A stretch of 64,000 nucleotides of DNA, from positions 1 through 64,000 of the forward strand of contig JAFGEW010000016.1 in assembly GCA_016931415.1 (NCBI GenBank). Reading direction: 5' to 3'. Of this stretch, positions 42,198 to 51,032 are shown in pieces; the first letter of the stretch is position 1, and each line of letters opens with the position of its first letter. The notes beneath the pieces are model-generated. The model was not told where the DNA came from and made no database searches. It was given only the letters and a program-made list of their open reading frames with translations. Origin of the DNA: Verrucomicrobiota bacterium (GTDB lineage Bacteria; Auribacterota; JABMQX01; JAFGEW01). The translations under genes and the position numbers were made by a program.

Positions 42198-43743
42198 GCG
42201 CGCTCGCCAGGCTCAGATCGAGCCGCTGGCGGATCTCGCCCCGGAGGCGCTCGCGGGCGGCGGGCGGCTGGGCTTCCCACCGCTTATCGAGTTGGGCCGG
42301 AAGCAGTTCCTCGATCTGCTCGACGAGTTGGACGTCGCTCACCCCACGAATCGACGCACCGCGCGAGAAGAAGTTGTAGAACTCGCACTCGGGGTGGGCC
42401 TTGACGATGCGCTCGAGCTCACGCAGGTAGCTGAACAGGCTCTGGTGTGTGGGGACGGGCGCGCCATAGCGGTCGGTAACATGCACGACCTTGGCCAGGT
42501 AGGCCATCGTGCGGTGGAAGCCCTCGAGCGAGCGGAAGCGGTCGATTTCCTGGAGCCAGTGCCGGTTGCGCGCCAGGTTGGCCGAGTAGACTTTCCAGTC
42601 GGGAAACGCGCAGTCCTGACCGACGAAGAACAGCCGGCTGACGCCCTGTCGCACGGCCAGGTCGAGCGCGACACAGGCGGCCGAGCCGCCGCTGTTCGTT
42701 ACACCCTTGGCAGCGATAAGGTCCTCAATCGTCGAGACCACGGAATGGCCGGCCTGGACCACAACGAGCTTGCGGCCCCTGAACCGGGCGACCACCTCCC
42801 GGGCCGCCGTCGGGATGAAGATGAGCGCGCCAGGCGGGGTCGGATCGAAGGCAAAATGCTCAGCGCTCGCAGGCTGCGGATCGACCGTGACCACGAAATC
42901 CGGCGAGACGCCGGCACCCCGAAGTGCTTCGTAGACCGTGTCGACCGTGATGATCCAGGCCCGGTGCTGGAGCGAGACGAGGTGCGGCAGCGCCTCGTCG
43001 AGAGAGGGGCCGGCACTCACGAGGAACACCGGCTGTCCCGCCAGCGCCGGAAGCACGTCGGCCACGCCGGGACTGTCGGCGACGGCCTCAACGTTGGCGA
43101 CCAGATTGGCCACCGCCTCGTCGTGGTGTACGGCGGCTGCCGAGCGCTCGATCTGGATCACCTCGAGCGCGTTCACGAGGCGCTCGTAGCCATCGGGCGC
43201 CACCGAGAGCAGCGGCGTGTGGATGAGCACGTGGCGGCGCTCATCGGGCACGGCACCGAACACGCCGCCGATAATGTCGTTGAACACGACGGCGGCCTCG
43301 TGCTCTGATGCGGCCGTGGCGAGCCACACGTTAGGACGGGAGAGCAGTCGGCGCAGGTCGCGCAGTTGGAACGCAGCCGACAGGACAGCCCGGTTGAGCT
43401 CGAGCACGACAAGCTGGCCGCCGTCGCCGACAAGTTCGGCGAGCGCCTCCGCGTGATAGCCCAGGCCGAAACCGTAGAGGAGCACGAAGTCGCCGGGACC
43501 GGCACCGGCCCGCTCGGCAAAGTGTCGCGCCTCCGTCTCAGGGTCGTAGTGACTGTGCAGGCGCACGCCTTTGTAGCTGATCGTCGGCGCGCCGGTTCGG
43601 GCCTCGTTGACCTCGACCTCCGGCGGCAGGGCGCGAAGCAGGTAACGCTCGAGCTCGATAGCCCGCTCTCCCAAGGCAGCCAGATTGGCCTCGTAATACG
43701 GGCCGCGGCTGCTTGCTGGCAAGTCTGCGGTCGGGCCGCTCAC
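42166..43743 (-). CDS. Maf/DUF115 flagellin glycosyltransferase-like protein
   Basis: The 525-residue protein has the DUF115/MptE-like core: LLYGFGLGYHAEAL, PVFLVSAGPSLDEAL, ITVDTVYEAL and FFVGQDCAF. Maf proteins attach nonulosonic or related sugars to flagellin in Campylobacter, Clostridium and Aeromonas, so the same role is likely here. No nonulosonate synthesis genes are in the window. GTG start overlaps the NHL-gene stop as GTGA. Last gene of the minus-strand cluster. Convergent overlap with the HDOD gene is 32 bases. Confidence 0.85.
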   Translation of the reverse strand: MSGPTADLPASSRGPYYEANLAALGERAIELERYLLRALPPEVEVNEARTGAPTISYKGVRLHSHYDPETEARHFAERAGAGPGDFVLLYGFGLGYHAEALAELVGDGGQLVVLELNRAVLSAAFQLRDLRRLLSRPNVWLATAASEHEAAVVFNDIIGGVFGAVPDERRHVLIHTPLLSVAPDGYERLVNALEVIQIERSAAAVHHDEAVANLVANVEAVADSPGVADVLPALAGQPVFLVSAGPSLDEALPHLVSLQHRAWIITVDTVYEALRGAGVSPDFVVTVDPQPASAEHFAFDPTPPGALIFIPTAAREVVARFRGRKLVVVQAGHSVVSTIEDLIAAKGVTNSGGSAACVALDLAVRQGVSRLFFVGQDCAFPDWKVYSANLARNRHWLQEIDRFRSLEGFHRTMAYLAKVVHVTDRYGAPVPTHQSLFSYLRELERIVKAHPECEFYNFFSRGASIRGVSDVQLVEQIEELLPAQLDKRWEAQPPAARERLRGEIRQRLDLSLASALSAPPISRGR

Positions 43744-44756
43744 GATGCCTCCTCGTCGTCGGGCTCGAACGCCACGTTGTAGCAGACAAGACGGCTATTC
43801 CAGCCGTCGAGGCACCATAGCGTCGCGTCCGGTCCTGTCGCGCACGAGGTCAGGTGCTCAATGCCGGGCACGTTTGAGAACCGGCGGCCGCCCTGCTCGT
43901 CGAGAAGGCAGAGCGTGCGGCCTGCGTCGGCCACGGCGGCGACGAGGCCATCGCCGAGGGCGCACACGTTCGTTGGTGAGAATCGCAGCCCGTTGGAGGC
44001 AGCGAATGGCTCAACCTCACCCGTTGCCAGAGAACAGACGAGTACGGCCCCGATGCCGGGATCGGCGATAAGGATCCGATCGCCGCTGATGGCGACGAGG
44101 CCCTGCGGGTGTTCGAGCGTGCCGAGCGTGTAGCCCTGCTCGCGAAACAGCGTATCGAGTCGCGAGAAGCGATCTGCCTGCCCGAGCCACCGCTGATAAA
44201 CGTAGCCGCTCTTGAATCCGCGCCCTTCGTAGTGCGCACGGTCATACCCGCCTCGCCCGAGTGTGGCGACAAGCTCGCCGTCGGTTCTGAACACCTGGAG
44301 GCGGTGGTTGCAGCGGTCGGCCACGACCAAGCGTTCGCCGTCCAGCACAGTTATGCCCCACGGTTCATTGAACGTTCCGGGCGCGCGGCCGTACGCGCCG
44401 AACACGCCGAGGACCTCGCCCGTAAGCGTCAAGTGCTGGACGCGGTGGTTCCATCGGTCGGTAACCCAAATCCCGCCGCGGCCATCGACGACCGCCTGCG
44501 TTGGGTACCGGAACGCGCCGGGCTCGGCCCCCTCGCGGCCCAAGCGCTGCACAAGGTGTCCTTCCTCATCGACAACAACAAGACTGTGATGGCATTCATC
44601 AACAAGGAGCGTCTGTCCGTCGCCCAGTGGCACGATGCCGCTTGGGCCAAACAGCAGTTCTCCGGCGACGCGCTCCCAGCGCGGCGTGAACACGGGGCGG
44701 CGCAACGCCGGGCCGGCGTCATGCGTCTCGTTTGGAGCGGCAAGGCACGTGCTCAT
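43740..44756 (-). CDS. NHL-repeat beta-propeller protein
   Basis: This 338-residue protein lacks a signal peptide, so it appears cytoplasmic. It contains four or five NHL-type repeats (VDGRGGIWVTDRWNHRVQHL, VLDGERLVVADRCNHRLQVF, ISGDRILIADPG), enough for a beta-propeller. The propeller likely binds a ligand or partner. Its stop overlaps the Maf start by 4 bases, and its own start overlaps the DUF362 stop, so it belongs to the glycosylation cluster. No catalytic motif is seen. Confidence 0.8.
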   Translation of the reverse strand: MSTCLAAPNETHDAGPALRRPVFTPRWERVAGELLFGPSGIVPLGDGQTLLVDECHHSLVVVDEEGHLVQRLGREGAEPGAFRYPTQAVVDGRGGIWVTDRWNHRVQHLTLTGEVLGVFGAYGRAPGTFNEPWGITVLDGERLVVADRCNHRLQVFRTDGELVATLGRGGYDRAHYEGRGFKSGYVYQRWLGQADRFSRLDTLFREQGYTLGTLEHPQGLVAISGDRILIADPGIGAVLVCSLATGEVEPFAASNGLRFSPTNVCALGDGLVAAVADAGRTLCLLDEQGGRRFSNVPGIEHLTSCATGPDATLWCLDGWNSRLVCYNVAFEPDDEEAS

Positions 44757-46024
44757 CCGGTCTCGGTCTCGTCTGTACCGGCGGCGGCGCAGACGTGTTC
44801 CTGCGCCTCGAGGCGCATGATGTGCTCTTCTTGCACGAGGAAGTCCTCGCTGTGAAAGAGGCTCTCAAGCCCGATGATGTTGCGGAGCACGTCGCGGATC
44901 ACAAAGCCGGGAGGCGGGCATCCGGGCACGTAGACTTTGCCGTCGCGCTTGGCGCGCTGGCAACGCCCGATGCACACCCACTGCTCCAGGCCGCCGTTGC
45001 GATTGCTGAAGTCGGCGTTCTGCCCGAGCGAGAGATTGAGGTACTCGAACCTTTTGCGCAGCAGGTCAAGGCTTCCGTCCTCGTCCATGCGCCTGAGGGC
45101 GACCATGAGCCCGCCGATGCAGTCGCTGCACGCGTCGCGGCACAGGATGTTGACGCCTTCGTAGTGGCCGCCGGCAAGCGCCTCGAAGGGCGACCGGAAC
45201 GCTGTCTGAACGTCCTCCAGGCGCGTGCCGAGGATCTCGATCTTGTCGACGTCGATCTCGCCCAGCCCACGTCGGGCCGCGGTGGCGATGTGCCGGATCT
45301 CGTGCGGATCGAAACCCATAATGCGCGTCGCCACAGCGTCAACCGTTGCCGGCCTAACGCCGGCGAGGATAAGGTTCATCGGTTTGGCGTCGCCGCTCTG
45401 CGGTCCGAGGCCTTCATGGCCGATGATTCCGTCGACGACGATGAGGTGCACGGGCACGTGGCGGTTGATGTCGACGATGCCGCCCTCAAGCCCAACGAGG
45501 TGCGCCTTGCGCTTCGTGCGCGGCGAGATGACGCCTTTCATGTTCTTGAGGCTGACCGACACGGTCGTGTGGACGTGCGTCTTGAGCAACGGCACGTTGA
45601 TAATTACGTCGCTCGAGAGTACCTCGCGCGCAACCTGAATGTTGCGCAACGACTCCGGCTCGCGGATATCGATGCGCTCCGTCTCGTCCTCATTGAGGTC
45701 GACGAGCCGCACGCGGCAGCGGCGAGCCAGTTCGTCGTAGCCGGTGGCGTGGAAGACGCGCTCGGTCGAGAGGCCGACGGTGGTGCCATCGGCGATTACG
45801 ATGTTGCCGGCGCCGGCTTGGCGCACGAGGCGCACGAGGGCCTCGACGACAGCGGGGTTTGTCGTCGCGCCCGAGCGCCAGTCCTTGTCAATGCAGAGAT
45901 TGGGCTTGATGAGCACCTTGGCGCCCGGTGGAACGAAGCGTCCGATGCCGCCAACGAGGTCGATGGCCCGCCGCACGGCGTCCGCCACATCGTCCGTTGC
46001 TCGAACAATCCCCACCTTGTTCAT
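44753..46024 (-). CDS. DUF362-domain protein with cysteine clusters
   Basis: Start at ATG 46024 gives 423 residues. VLIKPNLCIDKDW, VVEALVRLVRQAGAGNIVIADG and VPLLKTHVHTTVSVSLKNMKG are the DUF362 hallmarks; GPQSGDAKPMNLILAG closes the domain. Cysteines CRDACSDC, CIGRC and GCPP in the last 130 residues could bind a 4Fe-4S cluster or zinc. The function of DUF362 is not established. It sits in the Maf cluster in ATGA overlap with the NHL gene, so a role in flagellin modification is plausible but unproven. Confidence 0.82.
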   Translation of the reverse strand: MNKVGIVRATDDVADAVRRAIDLVGGIGRFVPPGAKVLIKPNLCIDKDWRSGATTNPAVVEALVRLVRQAGAGNIVIADGTTVGLSTERVFHATGYDELARRCRVRLVDLNEDETERIDIREPESLRNIQVAREVLSSDVIINVPLLKTHVHTTVSVSLKNMKGVISPRTKRKAHLVGLEGGIVDINRHVPVHLIVVDGIIGHEGLGPQSGDAKPMNLILAGVRPATVDAVATRIMGFDPHEIRHIATAARRGLGEIDVDKIEILGTRLEDVQTAFRSPFEALAGGHYEGVNILCRDACSDCIGGLMVALRRMDEDGSLDLLRKRFEYLNLSLGQNADFSNRNGGLEQWVCIGRCQRAKRDGKVYVPGCPPPGFVIRDVLRNIIGLESLFHSEDFLVQEEHIMRLEAQEHVCAAAGTDETETG

Positions 46025-46145
46025 CGGCACCTTGACCCTTTTCAATCGCGCCGGTCGCCTGCACACCACGAGCGGGCCACACATCCCCGTCCGGCGTCCT
46101 GTCGATCGCTACTCGGTGACTGAACACTCCTCGACACAAAGCGGC

Positions 46146-46760
46146 CTAGATCGCCCGCACCTCGACGGATTGCGAAATCGCAACGATCTGCTGGCGGATC
46201 TGGCTCTGATAGCCGAACGATGAGATCACCACGACCTCCGGCGTGAGCGCCGATATCGTCTCCGGCGCTCCGACGCACAGGCCGTTGACGGCCTTGCCGT
46301 GCTTGCGCGGATCGCTGTCGACGATACCGACCACGTCGAACCCGAGCTCGTGGCCGACGGCGACGGCGATCTCGCCCGTCTCGGCTGCGCCGTAGAAGAC
46401 CACGCGCCGAAACCCCTCATCAAGAATGCCCTGAAGCTGCCGGCGGATCTCGTCCTTGGCGTGGATATAGAGCCCCACGGTCTCGTTGAGGTACTTGCGG
46501 AACAACTCGGTCAAACGCACCCCGCCGGCCTCGGTCAGGTGGTAACTCATGTCGCGGTTCGTGCGCCCACGCACGGCGACATAGCCCGCGCCGACAAATT
46601 CCTTGATGTAGTTGTTCACCATAGCGGGGACGATGCCGGCCATCCGCGCAAGGCGCGATTGGGTCGTGTTTGACTCCTGGTGGATGCCGAAGAGCAACAC
46701 AAGCTCGCGGAGCACGGCACTCGGCCGGAAGAACTGCAATGCTCTGTTGCCGATCTCCAT
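46146..46760 (-). CDS. Winged-helix protein with Rossmann-like C-terminal domain
   Basis: The 204-residue protein has a MarR/ArsR-like winged helix (IHQESNTTQSRLARMAGIVPAMVNNYIKEF, YHLTEAGGVRL; residues 20-85). Residues about 115-190 resemble a CoA/nucleotide-binding fold (RRVVFYGAAETGEIAVAVG, VVGIVDSDP). It resembles sugar-pathway regulators and aminotransferase-linked sensors. It could control the Maf cluster in response to a sugar nucleotide. The ribosome site AGGAG sits only 3 bases from the ATG, so the start is slightly uncertain. Confidence 0.7.
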   Translation of the reverse strand: MEIGNRALQFFRPSAVLRELVLLFGIHQESNTTQSRLARMAGIVPAMVNNYIKEFVGAGYVAVRGRTNRDMSYHLTEAGGVRLTELFRKYLNETVGLYIHAKDEIRRQLQGILDEGFRRVVFYGAAETGEIAVAVGHELGFDVVGIVDSDPRKHGKAVNGLCVGAPETISALTPEVVVISSFGYQSQIRQQIVAISQSVEVRAI

Positions 46761-46800
46761 CGTCTCCTGCCCTATTACGCCTGTCGCGATCCTCGTGGTC

Positions 46801-48669
46801 TCACGCCGACACCGTGGCCTGCGCGGTGATCGTCGTCCGCACTTCGCGCAGCAGCCCGACCCAGAACTCGGCGGCGTCGGTGATGTCATCCATGACGGTG
46901 ATGTATTGCCGCACGGCACGCGTCTGATCGCCTCTGTCGCTCTGCCCGCCCGGGACGATAAGCCGGCGATCGCGCATAATTGTCATCGCGCGCGTCAGAC
47001 CGTCAGCCATCAGCTCGAACGCCGCCCGGTGTGCCTCGAGAGCGGCGGACTCCCGCGCGTACCGTGCTTGGAGATGCGCCAGGCGCCCCGGATCGCGGCG
47101 AGTCCCATCGAGAAGGTGCAGAATGGCGTTCAGGGTGGCCCGGCACCCTCTGGCGTCGCGCGCCACGGCCTTGAGCTCGCGGCGCATCGTTTCCATTTCC
47201 GCCACGACGTGCGTCGCGTCCGTCTCGACCGCGCTCGCCGCGGCGGCATCAAGGATGCCGTCAACATCCACGGGCCGGGTGCACGAGCGCAGGATGAATT
47301 CCTTGAGCGTCATGAGACGCGTGCCGGCGATCCGGGCTCCGCCCTCGGTGGCATCGACAACGCCATCCTGAAGCCGCGCCGCGCCCGCATGGAACAGCTC
47401 CTCGAAATGGCGAAGGAACACGACCATCGAGGCGTGGCTGTTGACCGGCTGCCCAAAGATGTCAGGCACTGGGATCACGTTGCCGGTGCCGGGGCCACGG
47501 CTCTCGACGCGGGCCATTGCCGTGCCCTTGGCGTGCGACAGGTCACCCGTGTAGGCAAGGTCCTGGCCAATGAGGGCAACGGGCCAGCAGCCCATCTCGA
47601 GCGCGAGCTGGAATGCCGTGTGTGCCACCGAGAGGCCTTTGTCGAGCCCGCCGTGGGGTCCGATGGCATTCGAGAACCAGCGCGAGGCCGTTTTGTTTGC
47701 GATCTCGGCATAGAACCGGCGCCCTTCGAAGCGATCGAGAATCGGCGGGTAGACTTCCGAATCGACCACAAGCCGAAGCGACGATGTATCTAGACCATCG
47801 AAGTAGCGCAGGTTGTGCGAGGCAAAGTCGATGCTCACAACGAGATCGGGCTGCACACCGTGGTCCAGCAACACGCGGAGCGCCGTGTCGACGGCGATAA
47901 GAACCGCGCGCCCTTTGGCGTGGACAAGTTCGTGCACGTTCTTGCTGAGCGACGGCCCGGCCGACACGATGATGGCCGGCACGCCATCGAACGTGCGGAA
48001 AAGCCGGTTCACGCCGGGCAGCGACATCGCGGCGGGCACGTTGTGCGCCATGTTGGCTGCGTAGGCGCGCCAGCTCTTCTCCCGCGAGTTGTTGTTCACC
48101 ACGGCGTAGTGCACCGCATCTTGAAGGCGCGCGATCAGTTCCGCATAGTAGGCTTGGTCGAGGGCGATTGAGGCCGGATGCTTGAACGCCTTGATCCCGT
48201 TCTGGACAAGCGAGCATTCCTCGGCCCGGAGCATCTTGAAGACATCGAGCGGCGCCAGCCCAACGGCGAACCAGAGTTTGTGCCGCTCGATGGCCTGGGA
48301 GAAATCCGTCTGTTCGAGGCAGCATCGGAACCGATCGAGGTGCGGCTCGACGATGAGCGTGAAATCGCGATCGTGCTCGCGTTCGAGGTAGGCGAGCACG
48401 TGGTGGCCGAGGCCGAGGCCAAGCAAAACGGCGTTCTCGGTGCGCGCCTCTTCATACTTTGAGGCAAGGCGGCGCGCTTCAGCGATGGGGTCACGCGCAC
48501 TGTGGAGCAGCATCGTCCCACGGCCCGGTACGGCGACGGCAAGCGTCGGCGCACCCGCCGGAGTCGGCTGCACGACAAGCGATGGCCCGACCCGGCACGT
48601 GAGGACGCGCTCGGCCAGTTCCGGCTGACGCCGACGAAGCGCGGCAACATTGCGTTCGAAGAGAGTCAT
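46801..48669 (-). CDS. Maf/DUF115 flagellin glycosyltransferase-like protein, long form
   Basis: The second Maf-type gene encodes 622 residues from ATG 48669 (GTG 48678 is possible; neither has a clear ribosome site). The core motifs are LLGLGLGHHVLAYL, AIIVSAGPSLSKN, IAVDTALRVL and ALIGQDLAYTGD. About 200 extra C-terminal residues are helical. The start MTLFERNVAALRRRQPEL is typical of Maf proteins. Two Maf copies suggest two flagellin glycosylation steps or one per flagellin, as there are two flagellin genes. It follows the 203-residue gene below on the same strand. Confidence 0.86.
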   Translation of the reverse strand: MTLFERNVAALRRRQPELAERVLTCRVGPSLVVQPTPAGAPTLAVAVPGRGTMLLHSARDPIAEARRLASKYEEARTENAVLLGLGLGHHVLAYLEREHDRDFTLIVEPHLDRFRCCLEQTDFSQAIERHKLWFAVGLAPLDVFKMLRAEECSLVQNGIKAFKHPASIALDQAYYAELIARLQDAVHYAVVNNNSREKSWRAYAANMAHNVPAAMSLPGVNRLFRTFDGVPAIIVSAGPSLSKNVHELVHAKGRAVLIAVDTALRVLLDHGVQPDLVVSIDFASHNLRYFDGLDTSSLRLVVDSEVYPPILDRFEGRRFYAEIANKTASRWFSNAIGPHGGLDKGLSVAHTAFQLALEMGCWPVALIGQDLAYTGDLSHAKGTAMARVESRGPGTGNVIPVPDIFGQPVNSHASMVVFLRHFEELFHAGAARLQDGVVDATEGGARIAGTRLMTLKEFILRSCTRPVDVDGILDAAAASAVETDATHVVAEMETMRRELKAVARDARGCRATLNAILHLLDGTRRDPGRLAHLQARYARESAALEAHRAAFELMADGLTRAMTIMRDRRLIVPGGQSDRGDQTRAVRQYITVMDDITDAAEFWVGLLREVRTTITAQATVSA

Positions 48670-48699
48670 ACGCTGCACTGCACCACCGGCCCAACCGCC

Positions 48700-49311
48700 T
48701 CAGACCACCATGCTGATGAGGCGATCGAGCAGGACCTTCTCGTCCTGGACCTTCGCGATGAGTTCGTATTCGAGCAAGTCGCTGAGCGCCACAAGATCGC
48801 CCTGCTCCATCGCGCGCTTGGTGTCTTGCAGCGCGGTGAGCAGGTCGTTGTTCATCTCCTGGATCGAGCGCCCACCAATGTCGACGGCAGCCGGGTCGTA
48901 GCCCAGGCAGGCCTGGCTCGCCTGGAGCAGGTGGACCACCTGGCGCCAATGCGACAAGCATTCGGAAAACAGCGCGAACGCCTCCTGGCGCGACCCGCAT
49001 TGCAGCGCCGTGGCAACCTGCTCGAGTTTCTCCTCGAGCCGAGGAAGCCCGTTGCGCGTCTCCTCGAGCGCCGAGACGAGCACGGCATTCGCGTCGCGCA
49101 CGGCGAACTCGATCACATCGTCGGGATCGAGTTCGTGATCGCGCAAGCCGGTCTCGCCTTGCGGGCTGAGCGTTTCGCCGTTGAACATGGTGCCGACCAC
49201 GACTTCGTTGCGTTCGGCGGCGGCCGCCTGCACGGCATCGGCCAACTCGGCGAACGTCTGGATTCCGGAGCCTTCAAGGTCAACGTCGACTCCGCCGATT
49301 TTCACCTCCAT
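48700..49311 (-). CDS. Hypothetical protein with beta-grasp-like N-terminus
   Basis: I do not recognise this 203-residue protein. Residues 1-75 (MEVKIGGVDVDLEG, VVVGTMFNGETL, DPDDVIEFAVRD) alternate strands and one helix, as in ubiquitin-like/ThiS folds, but without a C-terminal GG. The remainder is helical and acidic, with the regular helices of a chaperone. AAAGGAG 5 bases upstream sets the start. It lies just before the long Maf gene and beside flagellar genes, so a flagellin-binding or export role is a reasonable guess only. Confidence 0.5.
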   Translation of the reverse strand: MEVKIGGVDVDLEGSGIQTFAELADAVQAAAAERNEVVVGTMFNGETLSPQGETGLRDHELDPDDVIEFAVRDANAVLVSALEETRNGLPRLEEKLEQVATALQCGSRQEAFALFSECLSHWRQVVHLLQASQACLGYDPAAVDIGGRSIQEMNNDLLTALQDTKRAMEQGDLVALSDLLEYELIAKVQDEKVLLDRLISMVV

Positions 49312-49492
49312 GGCTGCTCCTTTCCCGGACATGTGGCACCGGGGACACTCCGCCCCAAAGCGAGCGAACACAGGATGTGTGCCAAGGAAGCGGCGGCGAG
49401 CGCGTTCATTCAGGGAATGACTGTTCTAGGCGGCGGCAGTCAGCCAGAGATGTGCCGGGGAACACTGCAGCATTTTCCGACCAGTCGGAAGA

Positions 49493-50125
49493 CTATGCCA
49501 CGAGGTCTACAGCCAGCATGCTGCCGGCTGGTGATGGGCTGACGTTGGCAGGTGCCGAGCCGGATACGCGGGCTGCGGCAGCCGACGGCTCCGGGTCAAG
49601 TGACCCATGGGCCGGCTCGCGGGTTTCGACGTGCGTCGTGCCTCCCGAGCAGTAGACACGGCCGCACTCGGGACAGGTGCTGTAGTGGATCGAGACGCGC
49701 GTGTCGACATCCTTGCCTTCGCGCGCTGCCTTCGTACGCTCGTGCTGCACATGCTCAGCCTCGTGAGCGCGCACCAGGGTCTCAGCTTGGGCGGGAGAGA
49801 CCGAGGTCGGGGTCTGGAACGAGACAGACGGGTCATCGGACCGGTCCTGGTACTTACGCCGGGCACACGTCTTGCACCCGTCGGTACGTTCGGTCGATGC
49901 GGTCGGATCGAGACGCGCCGAGCGCCGTTGGTCAACCGGCCTTGGGGCAATCAGGTTCAGGTCGACAAGAAGCTTCGGGCCGGGATCTTCTTCAAGTTGC
50001 GCCGACGCGTCGGCGCCCGAGGAGCGCCGCGACGACACGGCGGCGATGGGCGCCGTCGTGGGCCGCCGGTGGATGAGGCCGACGGGCAGATACGATTGCG
50101 GTTCGAGGACAGCACCGACATTCAT
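49493..50125 (-). CDS. Conserved zinc-site protein with HEAEH and paired CXXC
   Basis: The 210-residue protein has a Ser/Pro-rich first third, then a conserved-looking module: CKTCARRKYQDRSDDPSVSF, RAHEAEHVQHE and CPECGRVYCSGGTTHV. The HEXXH plus two CXXC pairs could bind zinc. Similar modules occur in uncharacterised proteins near flagellar genes in Firmicutes, from memory. The tail is low complexity. No ribosome site precedes ATG 50125; translation may be linked to the small upstream gene. A metallopeptidase or disulfide-type structural role is open. A short hairpin (49475-49490) follows the stop. Confidence 0.6.
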   Translation of the reverse strand: MNVGAVLEPQSYLPVGLIHRRPTTAPIAAVSSRRSSGADASAQLEEDPGPKLLVDLNLIAPRPVDQRRSARLDPTASTERTDGCKTCARRKYQDRSDDPSVSFQTPTSVSPAQAETLVRAHEAEHVQHERTKAAREGKDVDTRVSIHYSTCPECGRVYCSGGTTHVETREPAHGSLDPEPSAAAARVSGSAPANVSPSPAGSMLAVDLVA

Positions 50126-50170
50126 GGTGGCAGTTCGGTTCCGGTTCGGCTGGAGAGGCGGCGAAAGGCG

Positions 50171-50371
50171 TCAGACTTCCAGGTCGATACGCGGCTCGAC
50201 GACGTGCAGGTGGCGCTTGAGTCGTTTCGGGAGAAACTCGGACGCCGCGCGCGATCCACGGGCCGCTTCTCCCCCCTCGCGCCGCGCCTCGACGAGGCGC
50301 AGCCACTCGGCCGGGCAGCGGTACATGTTCTTCGCGTACTCCCCATGGGGCTGGATGCGCGCGGCTGACAT
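50171..50371 (-). CDS. Small unknown protein, 66 residues
   Basis: ATG 50371 follows GGAGG at 5 bases, and a promoter lies 53 bases upstream. The sequence is soluble, charged and Arg-rich (MSAARIQPHGEY at the start, RCPAEWLRLVEARR, FLPKRLKRHLHVVEPR). No domain is recognised. It is followed by the HEAEH protein at about 45 bases and probably forms a two-gene unit with it. Confidence 0.55.
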   Translation of the reverse strand: MSAARIQPHGEYAKNMYRCPAEWLRLVEARREGGEAARGSRAASEFLPKRLKRHLHVVEPRIDLEV

Positions 50372-50423
50372 GGCTTCCTCCGTGCCGGCCCCGGTTCGCG
50401 CGGGCGTTGGCCGACACTGGAGC

Positions 50424-50453
50424 AATCTAGCGCAGCATGGCCGGGTGCGTCAA
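50424..50453 (-). promoter_or_regulatory. Putative sigma-70 promoter of the small-gene pair
   Basis: Minus-strand TTGACG, 18 bases, TAGATT. Both boxes have 5 and 4 of 6 matches; the spacing is one base long. The start near 50417 is about 45 bases before the ATG at 50371. Confidence 0.5.
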
Positions 50454-50536
50454 GCCCCTGATTGTGTCTGGATATGCGGGCGCGCAACCTCCTCGCGTGG
50501 CTGTTGCTCTTCCGGGCGTTGGCCCACACCTGGTGC

Positions 50537-50998
50537 TCAGGTGATGATGCTAACGTAGTTGTCCGATGGCGACGCCTGATTGAGACGCTGTTGCCTGAGC
50601 CGTGCATCGAGGGCGGGCTCGCCGCCGTGCTTCTCGATCGCGTCGATCCATGTCCGCTTGAGCTCACCAAGCATGTGGAGCACTTCGTTGATGTGCTCCG
50701 GCTTGCGCCGCACATTCGCCTCCACCAAGCGCTGGATCATGTAGCTGTAGAGCCGATAAAGGCCCCCGGCAATGTCGCCGCGCGACATGTCGAGCGAGTT
50801 GCGCAGCTCGCGCACCATGTTCTGCGCCCGGATAAGCGCATCGCACGCCTCGCGGCGGTGCCCGGGACCGAACAGCTCGCGCGCCTTTGTGCAGGCGGCG
50901 ATCGCCCCCTCGTACAGGATGATCACCAACTCCATCGGTGAGGCGTTGAGAATCTTGCTCCTCAGGTACGCCTTGGCCGGTTCATGGTGTGCAGGCAT
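50537..50998 (-). CDS. fliS: Flagellin export chaperone FliS
   Basis: The 153-residue protein is the helical bundle that binds the C-terminus of flagellin in the cytoplasm and prevents early polymerisation. AYLRSKILNASPMELVIILYEGAI is the family signature, followed by the RAQNMVRELRNSL helix and YMIQRLVEANVRR. GGAGG 6 bases upstream sets the ATG. It follows fliD by 34 bases and shares its sigma-28 promoter. Confidence 0.9.
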   Translation of the reverse strand: MPAHHEPAKAYLRSKILNASPMELVIILYEGAIAACTKARELFGPGHRREACDALIRAQNMVRELRNSLDMSRGDIAGGLYRLYSYMIQRLVEANVRRKPEHINEVLHMLGELKRTWIDAIEKHGGEPALDARLRQQRLNQASPSDNYVSIIT

Positions 50999-51032
50999 CC
51001 GCTTCCTCCACTCGCGTCTCGTGTTGTCGTCG

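Noticed and set aside
49375-49395. Minus-strand TTGGCACACATCCTGTG as a sigma-54 promoter for the 48,700 gene
   Set aside because: The -24 half is good but the -12 GC is GT, which usually abolishes activity.
49475-49490. TTCCGAC/GTCGGAA hairpin after the HEAEH gene as a terminator
   Set aside because: The loop is only two bases and no T-run follows; noted with the gene only.
50745-50770. GCCGATAA on the plus strand, a perfect sigma-28 -10 element
   Set aside because: It lies antisense inside fliS and has no TAAA 15 bases upstream.
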